Notes: generated from the letters alone by a model not told the origin. A stretch of 64,000 bases of DNA from Lonicera japonica (GCA_021464415.1 CM038469.1:32955883-33019882); one strand, 5' to 3'; numbered from the stretch's first letter, positions 12,180-25,535 are shown. Made by a program: numbers and translations.

Positions 12180-15100
12180 ATGGCTAAGCAACTGAACAGA
12201 CACGCCGTACCCTGGGAACCAAATAAGGTTCCAGTTCCACAACCACCGCCGGCAGTGAAATACCAATACCCAAATAATTATTACAACATTTCTGATCAAT
12301 ATTCTTATTACTACTACTACTCTTATTACTACTGTAGAAGGGCAAAAGAAGAAGAATTTACTTATTACAACTACTATTCCTCTTGTAACAATAATACTAG
12401 TGATCATCATCATCATAATCAGTCTTCTGTTGCTGTTGAGCCCAGTAGTGAAGTTGGTGGTGGTCAGTACGGCGTAGAATTGAGGAGTTCTGGGGAAAGG
12501 GAAGTAGTGAAAACATGTAAGAGGGGTGCTGTTAGGAGAATTGATGGTGGTGGTGGTCCCACTGACTTAGGGGGTGGTCTGAAAAGGGTACTTAATGTTC
12601 CACCCAGGTTTAGGGGCAGATTTGTGCAAGGTAGAGTTAGGAGGAGATCATTTGGGCTTCAGTGGAAGCCCAAGGCCGAGATTTCTTCCAAGTCTGGTGG
12701 TGGTGGTGGTGGTGGCGGTGGCGGCGGCTCCGGCGGTAGATCTAGTGGTTACGGCGGTGGTAAAACAAGTGTTATGATCAAGAACATACCCAATCAGTAC
12801 AGGTGAAGTACTACTATTTCTTTAGTTTCTCTTTATATTAAAAGAAATATGTATATATTAAAAAATGTGGTATTATTATTAAAACAATTATCTATATTTA
12901 GAATATGGTTAACCACAAAAAAATAAAATTGTATGAGGTTTTCCTTTTGGGCCAATTTTTTTTGTGTTAAATTTGATATATCAGTTTTATCAAATGTGGT
13001 GTGTGAAATTTGAAAAGACTAAAGTCATTTTATTTGTAAAACTCAGGTAGATCTTTCTCAAATGTTCGTTTATATAATATTAAATTATTGTATAGATCTC
13101 ATTGAATTTGTTAAACTTCCAATATTTAAATTTAAACAGACATTTTTGAGTTTTATTAGAAGATATAGAACAGTATGATAAACATTTTATTTTATGTGTA
13201 TAGTATGCATAAATGTGGTAGATATTATTGTAACGAGATTATTCCCGACTTAAACACCTTTGGGCTATAAGTATGAAGTGTTATCTTAAAAGGACTCGTT
13301 ATTATGTGATGTCACTCTCTCACTTGTATACTCATGTTGATATATACAATTTTTTCATGTGGCATCAATGATTTTGAACGTTGATTCTCAATAATTTTTG
13401 CCTTGGATTAAACCAGTCCACCTTGACTCCATTTGGACAAACACCGATCCAGTCATCTTTGAATCCACCTTTGAACTGTTCATGTAAATCACCGCTCAAC
13501 ACTATTCTCAAGATCGTCCACCTTTGGTCAATGCATATATCGAGGTACACCCAATTTTATCTTACTCGAGAAACATGCACAATCATATTGGCAGTACCCC
13601 GGGTATACGTAAGTTATAGCGACTCTACCCTCAACTTCTTCGAGTCTAACTCCGCCGTAAGTTCCATTAAGTTTAGCTACTGGAATGTTTTTTATAGCGA
13701 CTTATCACCTTAGGTTCTACTAAGTTTTTCTTAACTCCATCGAATCTAAGAACCGGTACTACTTCACAAGTGCATGAATTCACAATTGACCTTTAATATC
13801 ATGATCTATGAAGTATTAATCACGGAGAGCTCTACCAAATTTTGATAAAAAAATTCATGCGTTTATCGATTACCAATTCCAATATATACAAAATGTTCCT
13901 TAAATTTGGTTAAGTTGAAAAATACTATATATATACATGATACGTCTGTATATAATACATGTAAATGTATGTGTAAGAGTGTCTCTGTCTGGGACAGAAA
14001 GAACATGAAAGTGGAAGGGTAGCTTAATTTCCACTTTATGTCCCTTTTCCCCATTTGTACCTTTTTGTCAAACAAACATTAATGGCTTCCCTATCTTTAT
14101 GTCTATCCTTACAACATGAGTGAAAACTCATTGATGCCCACATACATACATAAATAGATACATACATGTATCATAAACATAAACACACACACATAGATAT
14201 ATATATATATATATATAATGATATAAGTATGGATATGCATTATTATCATTACTAATTAATATCATTTAATGTCGTCAAGTATTTTCCATTTATGTACATG
14301 AACATTGATACTCTTTTTGTTTATTCATGAACATTTGTGTCCGTTTTAGTCATTTACTTATTGTCATTGATGATGATATTAATTAATGTGATCAGAAGAG
14401 ATTTGTTGATCGAGTTTATTGACAAGCTTTGTGAGAAGAATCAGTTGGAATATGATTTTCTCTATCTTCCCATGGATTTTCTGTAAGTTATATATTTCAC
14501 ACTTATTTATTTAATTTTTTGGGCAAGTAGAAAAATTTGTCAAGATCGGGAAAAAAATTTAATTATGTTGTGAATTGAGACTAATTAACCTAGCTCTAAA
14601 TCATAATTATAACTTGGAGAAACTTCTTTCAGTAGTTTTCACGAACACTTGGCTGGTAGAATTCTGACAAGTAAGAGAATCAATCAAACCAAGTAATCCA
14701 CACACAATATATATATATGTGTGTGTGTGTGTGTAGCTATGAATACATGATAATGCAGTCGATAAATAAACAGTAAGAGAAATAAGAAAACACCCCAGGA
14801 CGTAACATGGGTACTCAAATTGGGTCTTCCATGTGAGAGGAGTGAACTTTAATATTGATGAAGAAAAATTCGGAACTCAACGTCCAATTTGCTATCTCAC
14901 CAATCAATGGAACAAATCTCCGATTGATCTTACCGTCTCAAACCCTAGCTAAATCGTAGTTACAAACCCTCACAAGAAATTCCTCTTGTAAGAACCCAAA
15001 CCATACTTTTTCTCTAAACCATTTCATTTTTTTCTATACAAATAATTAAAACCTATATATTTATATTTATTTATACAAGTAATAAGATAAAAATAACTCT

Positions 15101-16511
15101 CCTGCTGGAAAACATCCCATGCGTACCAATATATATATATGTCATAACCAAGCCAATACCAGTACGCTCTCCGGCAGTACTCTGCACCAGAAACACCACC
15201 TGCGTACTGCTATGCCTCCTTGGAGCGCAGTACCAGTACGCCCATCAGCAAACCACTCCTATGATGAGGAGCAAAATATAACAAATTAACGGACCAGATT
15301 TTTTAACTCTAATTTAGAACGACTTCTATAGTTCAATATGATAATAGTCTATATAATCCATGGCTAATTATATATACATTAGAACTTATGATAGTAATTA
15401 GTTTAATGGTCATGTTAACATGTGTTTTAATGGTACATTTTAAGCACTTATAAATAGAAAGAATAATGTTCCGACATGCATTAAATTAAGCATGGATTCT
15501 CACGCAAGATATTATTTTTTCTATTCATAATATACTAGCTTATAATGTGCCCCGAAGACACTTTTTAACATTTTCCGTAGTTTCAATTTAAACTAAAATC
15601 TTGAAATCTAAATTCTAAAATCTTACTGAAAATTCGTTGTTCTTTGTCTAAATGAAGCATATGAACAAGTCATTTAAACTTAAATTCAGATTCAGAGATG
15701 AACATACCACTGAATGTTTAGGAGGTAAAATTCAAGCATCACCTCTGAGTTTCTTTAAAAACAACAAACACTAGTCAACACATTTGAAGGCGGGATGAGC
15801 CTCTATTCCTCGTTAATTTTTATGAGTTTTTTTAACACTTCAAGTGCTTTGACATACCATATATTGCCATTTCGGTCTATGGAATTTTTTTAACAAAAGA
15901 TGCTGCATGTTTGATTTATCAATCTTATTTTATTTTCAATTTAATTAATCAGGAGAAAGAATAGCTTGGGGTATGCCTTTGTGAATTTCACAAGTGCTTC
16001 TGCAGCGACAAAGATAAGGGAGCTGCTGCAGGGATACAAGTGGGGTCGTATCCAAACACTTTGCGGAAGTTTCTCTTCCAGCAAAATCTGTGAAGTTACA
16101 TATGCCAGAATCCAGGTATGCATAATCTTTAATCTCATTTAAGTAGTAATTTTTTTATTTTATTTTTAAATGAACAAAGCTAAATTTAATAAATTTAACT
16201 GCGCATCAAAAGTAACTGCAAGCCATTGTCCACTTGAATAGATTCATTGACATGTATAGTTAGATGAATTCAACGAGTACACAAAAACTGTGTTATGTTT
16301 ACTGATAAACATGTATTTACTTTTGGCATTTGGGTACCTGGAAAATACAAAGGGAAAAGAAGCATTGGTGCAGAATTTTGCGAACTCAACTTTCTGCTGC
16401 GACAACGATGAGTGGCTGCCAGTTACATTTACCCCCCCTCGTAACGGTTTGAGCCTCGGCAGCAGTGAGCAAAGGACCATTGGCAAGTGGAGGGCTCGAA
16501 TCTCGTATTGA
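12180..16511 (+). CDS. Mei2-type C-terminal-RRM-only RNA-binding protein (four exons)
   Basis: Exons are 12180-12802, 14396-14482, 15953-16115 and 16353-16511, all with GT..AG introns and compatible phases, giving 343 residues. The start MAKQLN follows a CT-rich leader; an upstream in-frame ATG (12087) lies in AT/CT-rich leader sequence. Residues 5-14 (LNRHAVPWEP) resemble a PAM2 poly(A)-binding-protein-interaction motif. A Tyr-rich tract (about 38-58), a short His run and a Gly run (about 180-195) follow. The RRM starts at about 196: TSVMIKNIPNQY (RNP2-like), DFLYLPMDF, then NSLGYAFVNF (RNP1-like, about 240-249), VTYARIQ at the exon 3 end and GKEALVQNF in exon 4. This is the Mei2 RRM3 pattern. 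The two N-terminal RRMs of full AML/TERMINAL EAR1-like proteins are absent, as in Arabidopsis MCT proteins. A role in RNA control of meristem or organ growth is inferred from the family. The last acceptor has a poor pyrimidine tract. Confidence 0.9.
13215..13760. repeat. Repeat-like block inside intron 1, possibly a TRIM-type remnant
   Basis: CCCGACTTAAACACC near 13249 and TTAAAAGGACTCGTTATTA near 13287 echo, in the same order, CCCGACTTAACCACC and the AAAAGGCCTCGGTTATATT stretch in the LTRs of the TRIM at 43334-43933. Further right, TATAGCGACT recurs (near 13616 and 13694), each followed by a CTTAACT- or CTCAACT-type block and CGA.TCTAA, suggesting a 78-bp imperfect duplication. The similarity is partial and judged by eye. 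Confidence 0.3.
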
Positions 16512-19500
16512 GCTTGCCAGCTACTATTTCCAATCTTTGGCCTCTTCTTAATTATTTCTTTCATCTTGACTTAATTTCTCACACTAAATGTGTGTCTCTG
16601 ATCTCTCTCTTTATATATCTATAGCTTAAAGTTTAGGTTTTTGGGTGGTGTTGAGACCTGTGTTTTCATTATCTCCCCAAAGGGTTTTGTTTGGTTTAAA
16701 ATCTGGGGATGAATTGGAAACATGGGTACGTTTCAATTAAATTAGGGCTTATATTGATTTACATTTTGATGTTTTTGTTTGTTGGAAGGATTTGTTAATT
16801 ATTACGGATTAGCTGTTGGATAGATCATTTGTATTGAAATTTATGTTTTATGTGATGAAAGACTATTCCATTGATTTTATTTTATTTTTCATTTGGGTTT
16901 CTTTGTAAATTAACATTCGTATGTTTGTTTTGAGTGACACATACGTAATACATATATCATAAGGATATTTTTTAAAACAAATTAGATTTCTTGAAACATT
17001 TCAAAACTTCAAGGAAAATGCTAGGTTTAAAATTTGTACAAAGAATTTTCGCACAAAGATTTGGCATGCTGCAAGTAATAAATGAACTTTGCATTTACAA
17101 TGATTGCTCCTTTTTATTTCTTCCAATCTTTAACTTAGATGTCAATTTGTTTACATTTTTTTTTGCGTAAAATGTTAGTATGTTTAACACTTGCGTAACT
17201 TCAAAAAAGAAATAAATGTGAAAATGTGCATTGCGTAAAGTAATATTTGTGAGTATGTATTTTATTAAATATGCGACTGCATCATAAGCACAAACATAAG
17301 GTACTATTTATGATATAATTATAATAATCCTTTCAAAACTTTTACTTATAGTGGACTTTTAAGTTAGAGCAGATAGAGTAGTATTACTGAATTATCTTTC
17401 ACTTCTTTTTTTGTCAATTGTCAAAAAGGGGGATGTGATAGGCGATTCAAACCCTTTTTTAACCATTGCACTACCAAAACCTAGTTATATTTTTCATTAA
17501 TGTAACTTCAATTAATATAGTGAATGTTCAAAATTAATTACTGAGATTTTAGATTAATTAACCATGCCTTATTAAGAAAGAACATATAGAGTAAAAGAAA
17601 TAACATGGTGATAGCATTTAATGCAAGTGAATGGATGTTTCATAAATGAAGGAAGCCACATTCAGATATTATCCTTATACACCCCCAAAAGAAACTTAGA
17701 AAAGAACTGATTTTTTTTTCTTTTTATTTATTCTGTCATATTTTAGATTCACTGTTAATGTATGCCTCCATTTAACAGCCTCACCTTGTGCCTTGCAACC
17801 TAACAACTCTCAACTGTTCAACTATACAAACAAACAAACAAAACGTATATATATATATGTGTGTGTACCTTATCTTTTCGGGTACCCTACATTGATGTGG
17901 TATAATATATAGGACCTTCTGATTCTTGCTTTTTCTTTGTTTCTGTTAAGTCTACCACACTTTGATTGAAAATGGCAAAAAGCATAGAAAAAGGGCTAAT
18001 ACTACTTGTGTTGTATTGACCCATTAATTAAGTTAATTGCATGAAGAAAGGATATTTGTGTGCTCATATTTTGATGGGGCAGTGGTTGACCATTACTATT
18101 TCCAGCTTATATAGGATATATATGCATGCTCTTGATCCCCTTGTCTTTTAGCACTTCTGTTCATGTCATACTTCTTCATGTATTTAATTTTAAGCTTACA
18201 AGAAAAACCAATTCAATTTCAGCTTAAACAGACGCATGTCATATATAAAAGATTCGATTATTGGAGGTTGTGTCCTATTTTTCTTTAACTTTTTTATTCG
18301 TCTAAGTTTTCTTGATAGTAAAAATTTAAAAAACGCAGTTTTTTTTTAGCAACTACACTTGGAGGGATTCAAAATAGGAGATCTCCTGCAAAATAAATCG
18401 TTCACCACATAGACACAGTGAACTATTAGGCCAGCCTCATAAGATCAAGAATGCAGTTCAATCACGTAAAAATTAAAGGATGCATCTTTGTATGTATATA
18501 TATGTGACAATATCTATCAGTGTTTAAGTGTATATTTCTAGGTTAATAAATCACTGTATCTATGTTCAGAATTAAGAGTATATATCTTCTTTTACATTAA
18601 TAACCCAATATTCTAGAGGAGTCTATATAATAAGAGGTAATAATTTTTGAATCCTAAAAATATACAAATGATAAAGAATTGTCGTGGAAGCAAACTTTTG
18701 GTTTCCTTGGACCACGCAAGAATTCGTTGTCCAATTGAATCTGCTTGTTCTTGGATGCGCCACAGGAATCCATCGCTACTCCTTTAATCCACTGAGAAAT
18801 GTTCATTTTGGCTGAGATATTAGATATTGTTTTAATGGTTAATAGTATATTTAGCTTGACATAAAAAAGAGACATATTTAGTATGATCAACATGTATGAT
18901 CGGTCAAAAATTGGGAACTATATATAATATTTATCATTATCAAAGTTTATTATAACCAACAAGTAATTAATCGATATGTCGAAACATCAAATTTTTATTG
19001 ATAAATATATTTGTGTACGTAAAGAATTCTTAATAACCACTTTTTAACACAAATTTACAATCCCTCTTAATGTATCTAAGCACATTATCTACCTACTTTT
19101 AGATTAGTAATTAACTATTAACACAATTATTTACTAATAGTGTCTTACAATTCATGAAAGTAACAAAATATATATAACAATGACGGTGACCTTATTACAC
19201 TAATACTTATTTATATATAAAATATTTATTAAAAATATTTTTTTTAATAAACAAGGACCAGGACCCATGTTTAAACGAGCTTGGCGCTTCAGTGCGGGAC
19301 ATCCGTAATTTTGGCTTTTCATGTTGAGGTAGTGTTCCGTTGTATTCGCGTAATTGTAATTTGGTTGCTCATGAATTTGCCCATTTTACTTTCTCTTCTC
19401 ATAAATTGAATAATTGGGGACCCATTAATCTCTTATTGACTTTTAGACCTTGTGTCTTGTGATTTGTATTAGTATATTCTTGTTTGCTTCGCAATGAAAA

Positions 19501-20481
19501 AATTAAAAAACATTTATTAATTCTTTTTAAAGATATATAACCTTTACTTGACACGTGGAATATATATATAGCTATCCACACTTCACACAAATAATACAAC
19601 TCTAATTTGAGACATCTTTTATATTATATCTTTAATTAAGACATTTTTTTATACATTTATACGACTATACAATATATTAAGCAAGATAAATACAAGATTT
19701 AAACTCGTAAACTTTAGCATGAGACCACATTGAGTTGAAGAAATAATAAATATTAATCTATTAAGGGTAGTTTGGTAATTGGTGGTATACCACCGGGGCC
19801 TGTGGTGACACCAGCAACTCCACCGCTTGTGGTGGCTTTATGATCTGTTGGGTCTTTGGTTCGTAGGGAAGCGCGTCTATGTTCAGCTGGTTACTTATTT
19901 TAGAGAGAGAAAGAAGAGACACAAAGTTAGAGAGAGAGAGAGAAGATATATTGATATATAATCTTGATTATGATGGAGAGTCTTTGGAAGGAGAGAGGAG
20001 ATGGTTCTAATCATCACTCACAAAAAAATAAAATTTAAGGAGACTCTTATTACTAAAGTAATTTTAATTATTGTTTAAAAATACGTGATACAACTTCTAA
20101 AATTAATGCCATATGTTGTCAAAAATATATATAATTACTTTAGTGATAGAAGTAGCCAAAACAAAATCACAAGGTAATGTTTTTATTAATTTCTTTTTTA
20201 ATCATATTTCTAAAGTAAAATTTTCTTTATTAAAATATAATATTACTTTAAGAAATTATATTATATAGTTTTATAAATATATATTATTTTCTTAATAATA
20301 TCACTTAAAAAAAAGTAATGATTAATGTGTAATAATCCTTACTCCACACGTTTCCGTCAAAAATTGAAACAGTAGCTACGTACCCCGAGTTCATTATTAA
20401 CTTTACACTTATATTCAAGAGGCAATTAGGTATAAAGGTTCATTTTAATAATAATATAATTATGAAGGACACTTAAAAATT
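16512..20481. other. Intergenic region downstream of the Mei2-type gene
   Basis: No supported gene. The first 150 bp probably hold the 3' UTR. Microsatellites include a TA/TG run at about 17847-17867. At 19781-19794 there is a perfect palindrome, GGTGGTATACCACC, within a GC-richer block (19775-19850) that also contains TGTGGTGACACCA and TGTGGTGG; it may belong to a small unrecognised element. A GA-rich stretch follows at 19905-19945. Confidence 0.4.
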
Positions 20482-20529
20482 AGCCATGTAAATTAAGGAT
20501 ACTGTAGCCATGTAAATTAAGGATACTGT
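20482..20529 (+). repeat. 24-bp unit repeated twice
   Basis: The 24-bp unit beginning AGCCATGTAAATTAAGGA occurs twice head to tail with no visible difference, at 20482-20505 and 20506-20529. Confidence 0.9.
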
Positions 20530-20581
20530 ATAAAAAAGATACTAATACCCCTTTCTTATAATATCGTCTCATTATGACACA

Positions 20582-21008
20582 AACAGCAACCAGAAGATGC
20601 TAAATGCATTTAGCACCCCTTGGACAACAACTAGAAAATGCAATCAGGAGGTGCTAAATGCATTTAGCACCCCTGGATAGTAACCAAAAGGTGCTAAATG
20701 CAGCCAAAAAGTACAACCAGAATGTGCTAAATGCATTTAGCACCCCTAGACAGCAGCCAGAACGTACAACCAGAAGGTGCTAAATGCATTTAGCATCCCC
20801 TAGACAGCAGCCAGAAAGTGCAACCAGAAAGTACTAAATGTATTTAGCACCCCTGGACAGCAACCAGAAAGTGCTAAATATATTTAGCACCTCCTGGACA
20901 ACACCACAACCAGAAGGTGCTAAATGCATTTAGCACCTTTTGAACAACAACTAGAAGGTAGCACCACTTGGACAACAAACTATAAGGTGTTAAAATGATT
21001 TTAGCACC
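20582..21008. repeat. Tandem array built around a 22-bp perfect palindrome
   Basis: About eight to ten units, of roughly 40-65 bp, each centred on a self-complementary core whose half is GGTGCTAAATG followed by its exact complement. Cores lie near 20596, 20660, 20727, 20777, 20830, 20871 and 20917; intervening spacers are variants of CCTGGACAGCAACCAGAA with optional AAGTGCAACCAGAA insertions. Some units have only half a core (20690) and the last is degenerate (20987-21008). It does not code for protein. It resembles a minisatellite or the interior of an unrecognised element. Confidence 0.85.
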
Positions 21009-21288
21009 ATCAAAATTGATGAGATCAACATATACTTAATTTAATTATATGTATATATATATATGGATCAACTTAGGATTCGTAAAAAAAAAGAGTTACG
21101 ATCATATTTTTTTTTCAAATCCCGCTGGACTGTTAAAATTGGTCGATTTCGATAGCAAAACGACCTCTGATTGTCTTAATTTTTTGCGCAATTATAATAA
21201 CTTTGTCTTCCGAATAACATATCCAAAAATCACCCAAATCAAACGGTTCGATCAAAAGTTATATATCTTTTACGATTGCACATCCATA

Positions 21289-21325
21289 AAAAAGAAGAAG
21301 AAAAAGAAGAAGAAGAAGAAGATAA
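21289..21325 (+). repeat. AAG microsatellite
   Basis: A run of AAG/AAAAAG units, followed 60 bp later by a GGT run (about 21376-21401). Together they form a Lys-rich and Gly-rich open frame that is most simply a by-product of the repeats. Confidence 0.85.
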
Positions 21326-21489
21326 AGATGAGAACGGCATTCGCTCCACTAGGCGATACGATCGGAGATTCAAGTGGTGTTGGTGGTGGTGGTGGTGGTG
21401 GTGGAAGAGGTAAGAGTATTGGTGAGACTTCTCTTTTCCCTTGTCTTTTGTTTTCTCTCTCTAAACTATGTGTATGTAAGAGAGAATAA

Positions 21490-22556
21490 TATGTCTTTTA
21501 TATAATTAGAATAAATGATATAGTAGGGTATTTTTGTCCATCAACATTTATCATTTTCCTTAAAATAAATTAATATTATGAAAAGTGTCCTTATTGTAAA
21601 ACCAAATTATAAAATTGGTACTACTTCCCTTTATTAAACATGAGTCCGTCCTTTAAATTATAAAACATTACGGAACGAGACCTTATAACCCATTATCTCT
21701 ATATTCAAACTAATTATTCTTATAAAACAAATTATGACATAGAGTAAAGTGATTAATATTTATATATATATATATATATATAAATGGTGATCCGTACATT
21801 ATATTTTTACAATAATTTCGCAGATTTATTAGTATAATTAACAAATATGCGAATGGATGTCCTTTGTCATGACAACTATTGTTTGAAATTTGTATTAATA
21901 AATATATATTTGTAGTGTAATTGGCTTATACGATTGATATAACTCAAATATATATTTTGAAATTTCAAATTCGATACGATTGATAAAATTCGCATATATT
22001 TTTAAAATTTCAAATTCAAATCTAGAGTTTGAATAACTATCTATCAAATTCTTTACTAGATGTCAAATGCTATATGCTAGATTTCTTATTTGTCATTAAA
22101 AAAAAATACAAAGTGTGCTTAAAAGTTGAGAAATATGTGACGAAGGACATTAACTTTTGCTTGTTTGAAAAGTATAATGTTCTAAATGATTGTGTTCAGT
22201 ATATAACATTTTCAAATGAATTGTCACATCAGTTAAAAAAAATTGCAAAAATTATAAAAGCAAAAATGCGTTTATGCATTGACTTGTAGCAATCAACCAT
22301 GATTTACTGTACTTTTTTTTTGCTATAATTTACTGAGCTTTGTATTTAAAAATAATTAGAATTCATAAATTTTTATATGAGATTATAAACTTTCAAATAC
22401 CTCTATTTAAAACAAATTTAATTGGATGGTATTTTTCTTATGCAAGATAAATCTGGTAGCTCAATCTATTTGAATTGAAATACATATCAGAGTGATTGCA
22501 CTTATCTAACTAATTTGAACATCCAAAACAAATATATCCCCAAAAGTCTAGGTACC
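21490..22556. other. AT-rich intergenic DNA, no gene seen
   Basis: No supported gene. A TA run lies at 21762-21782. The phrase AAATTTCAAATTC with ATACGATTGATA recurs between about 21930 and 22020. Confidence 0.45.
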
Positions 22557-22564
22557 ACTATCCT

Positions 22565-23045
22565 TAGGGCTGGGAAAATAGAATCGGAAACCGGAGAACC
22601 AGATCGGTTCTGTTCTTGAAAATTTGTTATTTTTTTAATGGTTCGGTTCTTGTCTATTTGTTAACGGTTTCGTTAACGGTTCTTAATATAATTTCTTTCC
22701 AATAATCGTTAAGGAACCGTTATTGAATTTTTCCTTCTTAACTCTATTTCAATGCTTAGGAACCGAACCATTAGAACCTCTATTTCTTTTCAATAATCGT
22801 TTATATTTTAGTTTTTATCTTGTTAACGGTTAACCAATAAACCGGAAGAACCGAATAACCGTTAATATTTTAGTTTTTTTTGTTAACAGTTAACTAATAA
22901 ACCGGAGGAACCGAACCGTTAGAACCAGTTCGGTTCTTAAACGGTTCTTCACTTTTTTATACTTAGAACCGAACCATTATGATACAAATGATTCGGTTAA
23001 CGGTTCTTCCAAATTTGGCTAGGAACCGAACCAGTCCCAGCCCTA
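22565..23045. mobile_element. hAT-like MITE
   Basis: A 481-bp non-coding element. It begins TAGGGCTGGGA and ends with the complement, TCCCAGCCCTA. The flanking 8-bp sequences are ACTATCCT (22557-22564) and ACTATTCT (23046-23053), matching in 7 of 8 positions. Short imperfect terminal repeats starting TAGGG/CAGGG with an 8-bp duplication are typical of the hAT superfamily. The interior is packed with variants of AACCGTTAACGGTTCTT and GGAACCGAACC on both strands, so much of it could fold. Confidence 0.8.
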
Positions 23046-23053
23046 ACTATTCT

Positions 23054-25340
23054 TGGAATCAAGACTTTTGTTTTAGGAGGATTACATTCGCCATTTTTTA
23101 TGATTGATTAATATTCTCACTTCATTGAATATCTTTTTATTTTGAATTATTGTAATACTCGTATCCCATTTTCCATGTAAATCCTTCTTTGACTTTCGGT
23201 TAAATTTGAATACCCACTTTGGATAATGAATTCTCGATTAGAGTTCTTTTTGGATGATACAAAACCTTTACTATGTCATATTAGGTATATGAAGTTTGAG
23301 AGATCAATTATTTCGTTATTTAGAAGGTTCAAATCAAAATCGAAGCATAAATCGCAAGTTTTTATATTACGTGATTCTTAAATTTTTGGCTAATTTTAAA
23401 AGGCCATAACTTCTTCGTTTGATGTTTGAATAAGTCCTCGTTGGCCCCTAAAGTTCGGTATCGTTCCCTTTTACAATTTTCGTGTTTGGCCCAGAATGAG
23501 ATTCCAGCATCTCAGGGATCTGGGAGGCCAAAAATCAGATTAAAAATTAGTGCAGTGGTCCCAAGATCAATCTTGGCATATCTTGAAGGAAATATTTTGG
23601 CTAAGAGCTCCTCTTAGGCCCCCAAGATCGATCTTGGTGCCATATAGTCGATTTTTGATCAATTTTGACATGATTTTTTTTCGATTTAACTTTAATTTTT
23701 CTACAACTTCGACCCATACATGTCTAAAGGGTTTTAGAGAGAGAGATGGATGGGAGATCATAGATGTTCTTGTGAACTCTACATCATTGTGTAAGATTCA
23801 AGCCCTAAATCCATCATTCTCTCTACTATTCATTATCTCCTACCTTCATCCCTTTCATTTGAGCATCAATGGAGCTAGGGTTTGTGGTGTTCTTAGAGTT
23901 TAGCTTCAAAGTTTCAATACAACCTTTCAACCTTGTACTTCTAACATCATAGAGGTGGGAACACTACTATTAAACCTATTTTCTTAAAGATTTATTGTTG
24001 CATTAGTATTTTCCCCCAAATTTATACAAACCTTAAGCGGGATATGCATGCACTTGGGTTTGAGGTTATAAAACTTTGATTACCTTTATATTAATGCTTG
24101 ATATCACATTGAACACTTGATTTTACCATATTTCAAGCATGCATGTATTAATTTATAATGTTTTCCTTAAAAACCCACCAAGATGAAGATAAAGCTTATG
24201 AATTTTGACATGAACCATGGGTATACTTAACTTGGTAGAATGATTGATGATTTTTTCACACTTGTACTTTGAGATGATGGAAATACTTGTATAAGTTGCT
24301 TTGAAACTCAATGATTGTGTTGGCTACTTATGATTTAGATATATAAATACATAAGCATATTGTTGTTTATGGTCTTACTTCCTTTGGCACAATTATCTAC
24401 ATAGGTGAATGTCGCAAAGTTGTAGCCTTGCTTATAAGTTTAAGTTGGAGCCGCTTTATTATCTTCCAGATTGGAGCTCAAGTACTAATACTATATGAGA
24501 GTTGTGGCCCTTTTGACATTATAAAGGTTGTAGCCCTTCGGTTGCCTTGAGATGACTTAACACCTAGTGTAGGATAATTGGTGCCTTAGATAGCCAAAAC
24601 ATTATATTTTCGTACTATATTAAACTTATTGATTTTGCATTATGGGGTTAAACATTATGGGGAATGCCAATGCACTATTTGATTATTACAACTCCATGGA
24701 TAAAACTTATTTTTTTTATAATCACGAATGTGTGTGAATTACGACATGTATTTTCATATAACGCAACTCGTACAGTTCCCACTGAGCCCGGTTGCCTCAC
24801 TCTATTATTATTTTTATATAGGTACTTCAACAGGTACTCAGGGACGAGGATGGGGACGGAGACGAAGGAAGGACGTTTCATCCTAAATTTGCCTCTGGCA
24901 TTTATGAGAGTTTCTTGTGAAAGAAAAACCTTGTTTTAATTTTTGTATTGGCATGTATTTTGTATTTCCTTTAGAATTTCTTATTGCATAATTATGAGAC
25001 CTTATCATACTAGTTAGTAGTTTATGTGTACGATGGTAAACTAGACTATGAAAATTATTGTGTCATAATTATTGCTATATAAAATGTTTTTCTTTAGTGA
25101 AGATTTTACTTAATATAGTATATAAATCACTTAATAAGATCATTAATACCACCCTCTTAAATAATGTTCAAAATATATGATCGAACTCCTATTCAATAAG
25201 GGATTGTATAAGTGTTAGTTTTAATCCAATGATTATGTATTGTATTCTCATTAATGAAGTATGTTAAGATCCTCCAAAATTGTATAATCTAGTTGTTTTT
25301 ATATTTGAAGTAATAGGACAATACAATATCATATATAATT
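23054..25340. other. Intergenic block with retroelement-like sequence, unassigned
   Basis: No protein recognised. Near 23566 and 23625 the phrase CCAAGATC.ATCTTGG occurs twice. The stretch 23440-24950 is less AT-rich than its surroundings and includes GTACAGTTCCCACTGAGCCC near 24770 and GGGACGAGGATGGGGACGGAGACG near 24841. It may be part of an old LTR element, but no paired LTR, primer site or pol motif was found. Confidence 0.3.
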
Positions 25341-25342
25341 GT

Positions 25343-25535
25343 AGGGCTGGATTCGGCTCGATAACCGAACCGAACCCTTTATTATCGAATCAAACTTTTT
25401 ATTATGGAACTGAATTCTTTATTACTTAACCGAACCGAACCGAACATTTTCGGTAACATTATAACTCAAATTGATCCCACAATGACTATTAAACGGTAAC
25501 CAAAAATTCGGTAAATATATTTTAATTTTTGGTAT
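25343..25535 (+). mobile_element. Fragment of an hAT-like MITE
   Basis: It begins TAGGGCTGGATTCGG and continues with repeated AACCGAACCGAACC and CGGTAAC motifs, like the element at 22565-23045. No matching right terminus is evident, so it is a truncated relative. Confidence 0.5.

Noticed and set aside
12129..12416. Minus-strand open frame opposite exon 1 of the Mei2-type gene
   Set aside because: It is the shadow of the Tyr/His-rich coding exon on the other strand, giving a Val/Ile-rich low-complexity product.
13863..14075. Minus-strand open frame in intron 1
   Set aside because: No motif, and the surrounding intron is well defined by exons on the plus strand.
20582..21008. Palindromic repeats with spacers considered as CRISPR or as transcription terminators
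   Set aside because: Spacers are themselves repeats and the setting is a plant intergenic region with no adjacent gene.
21049..21489. 146-residue open frame with Lys and Gly runs
   Set aside because: The frame is held open by AAG and GGT microsatellites and shows no conserved motif.
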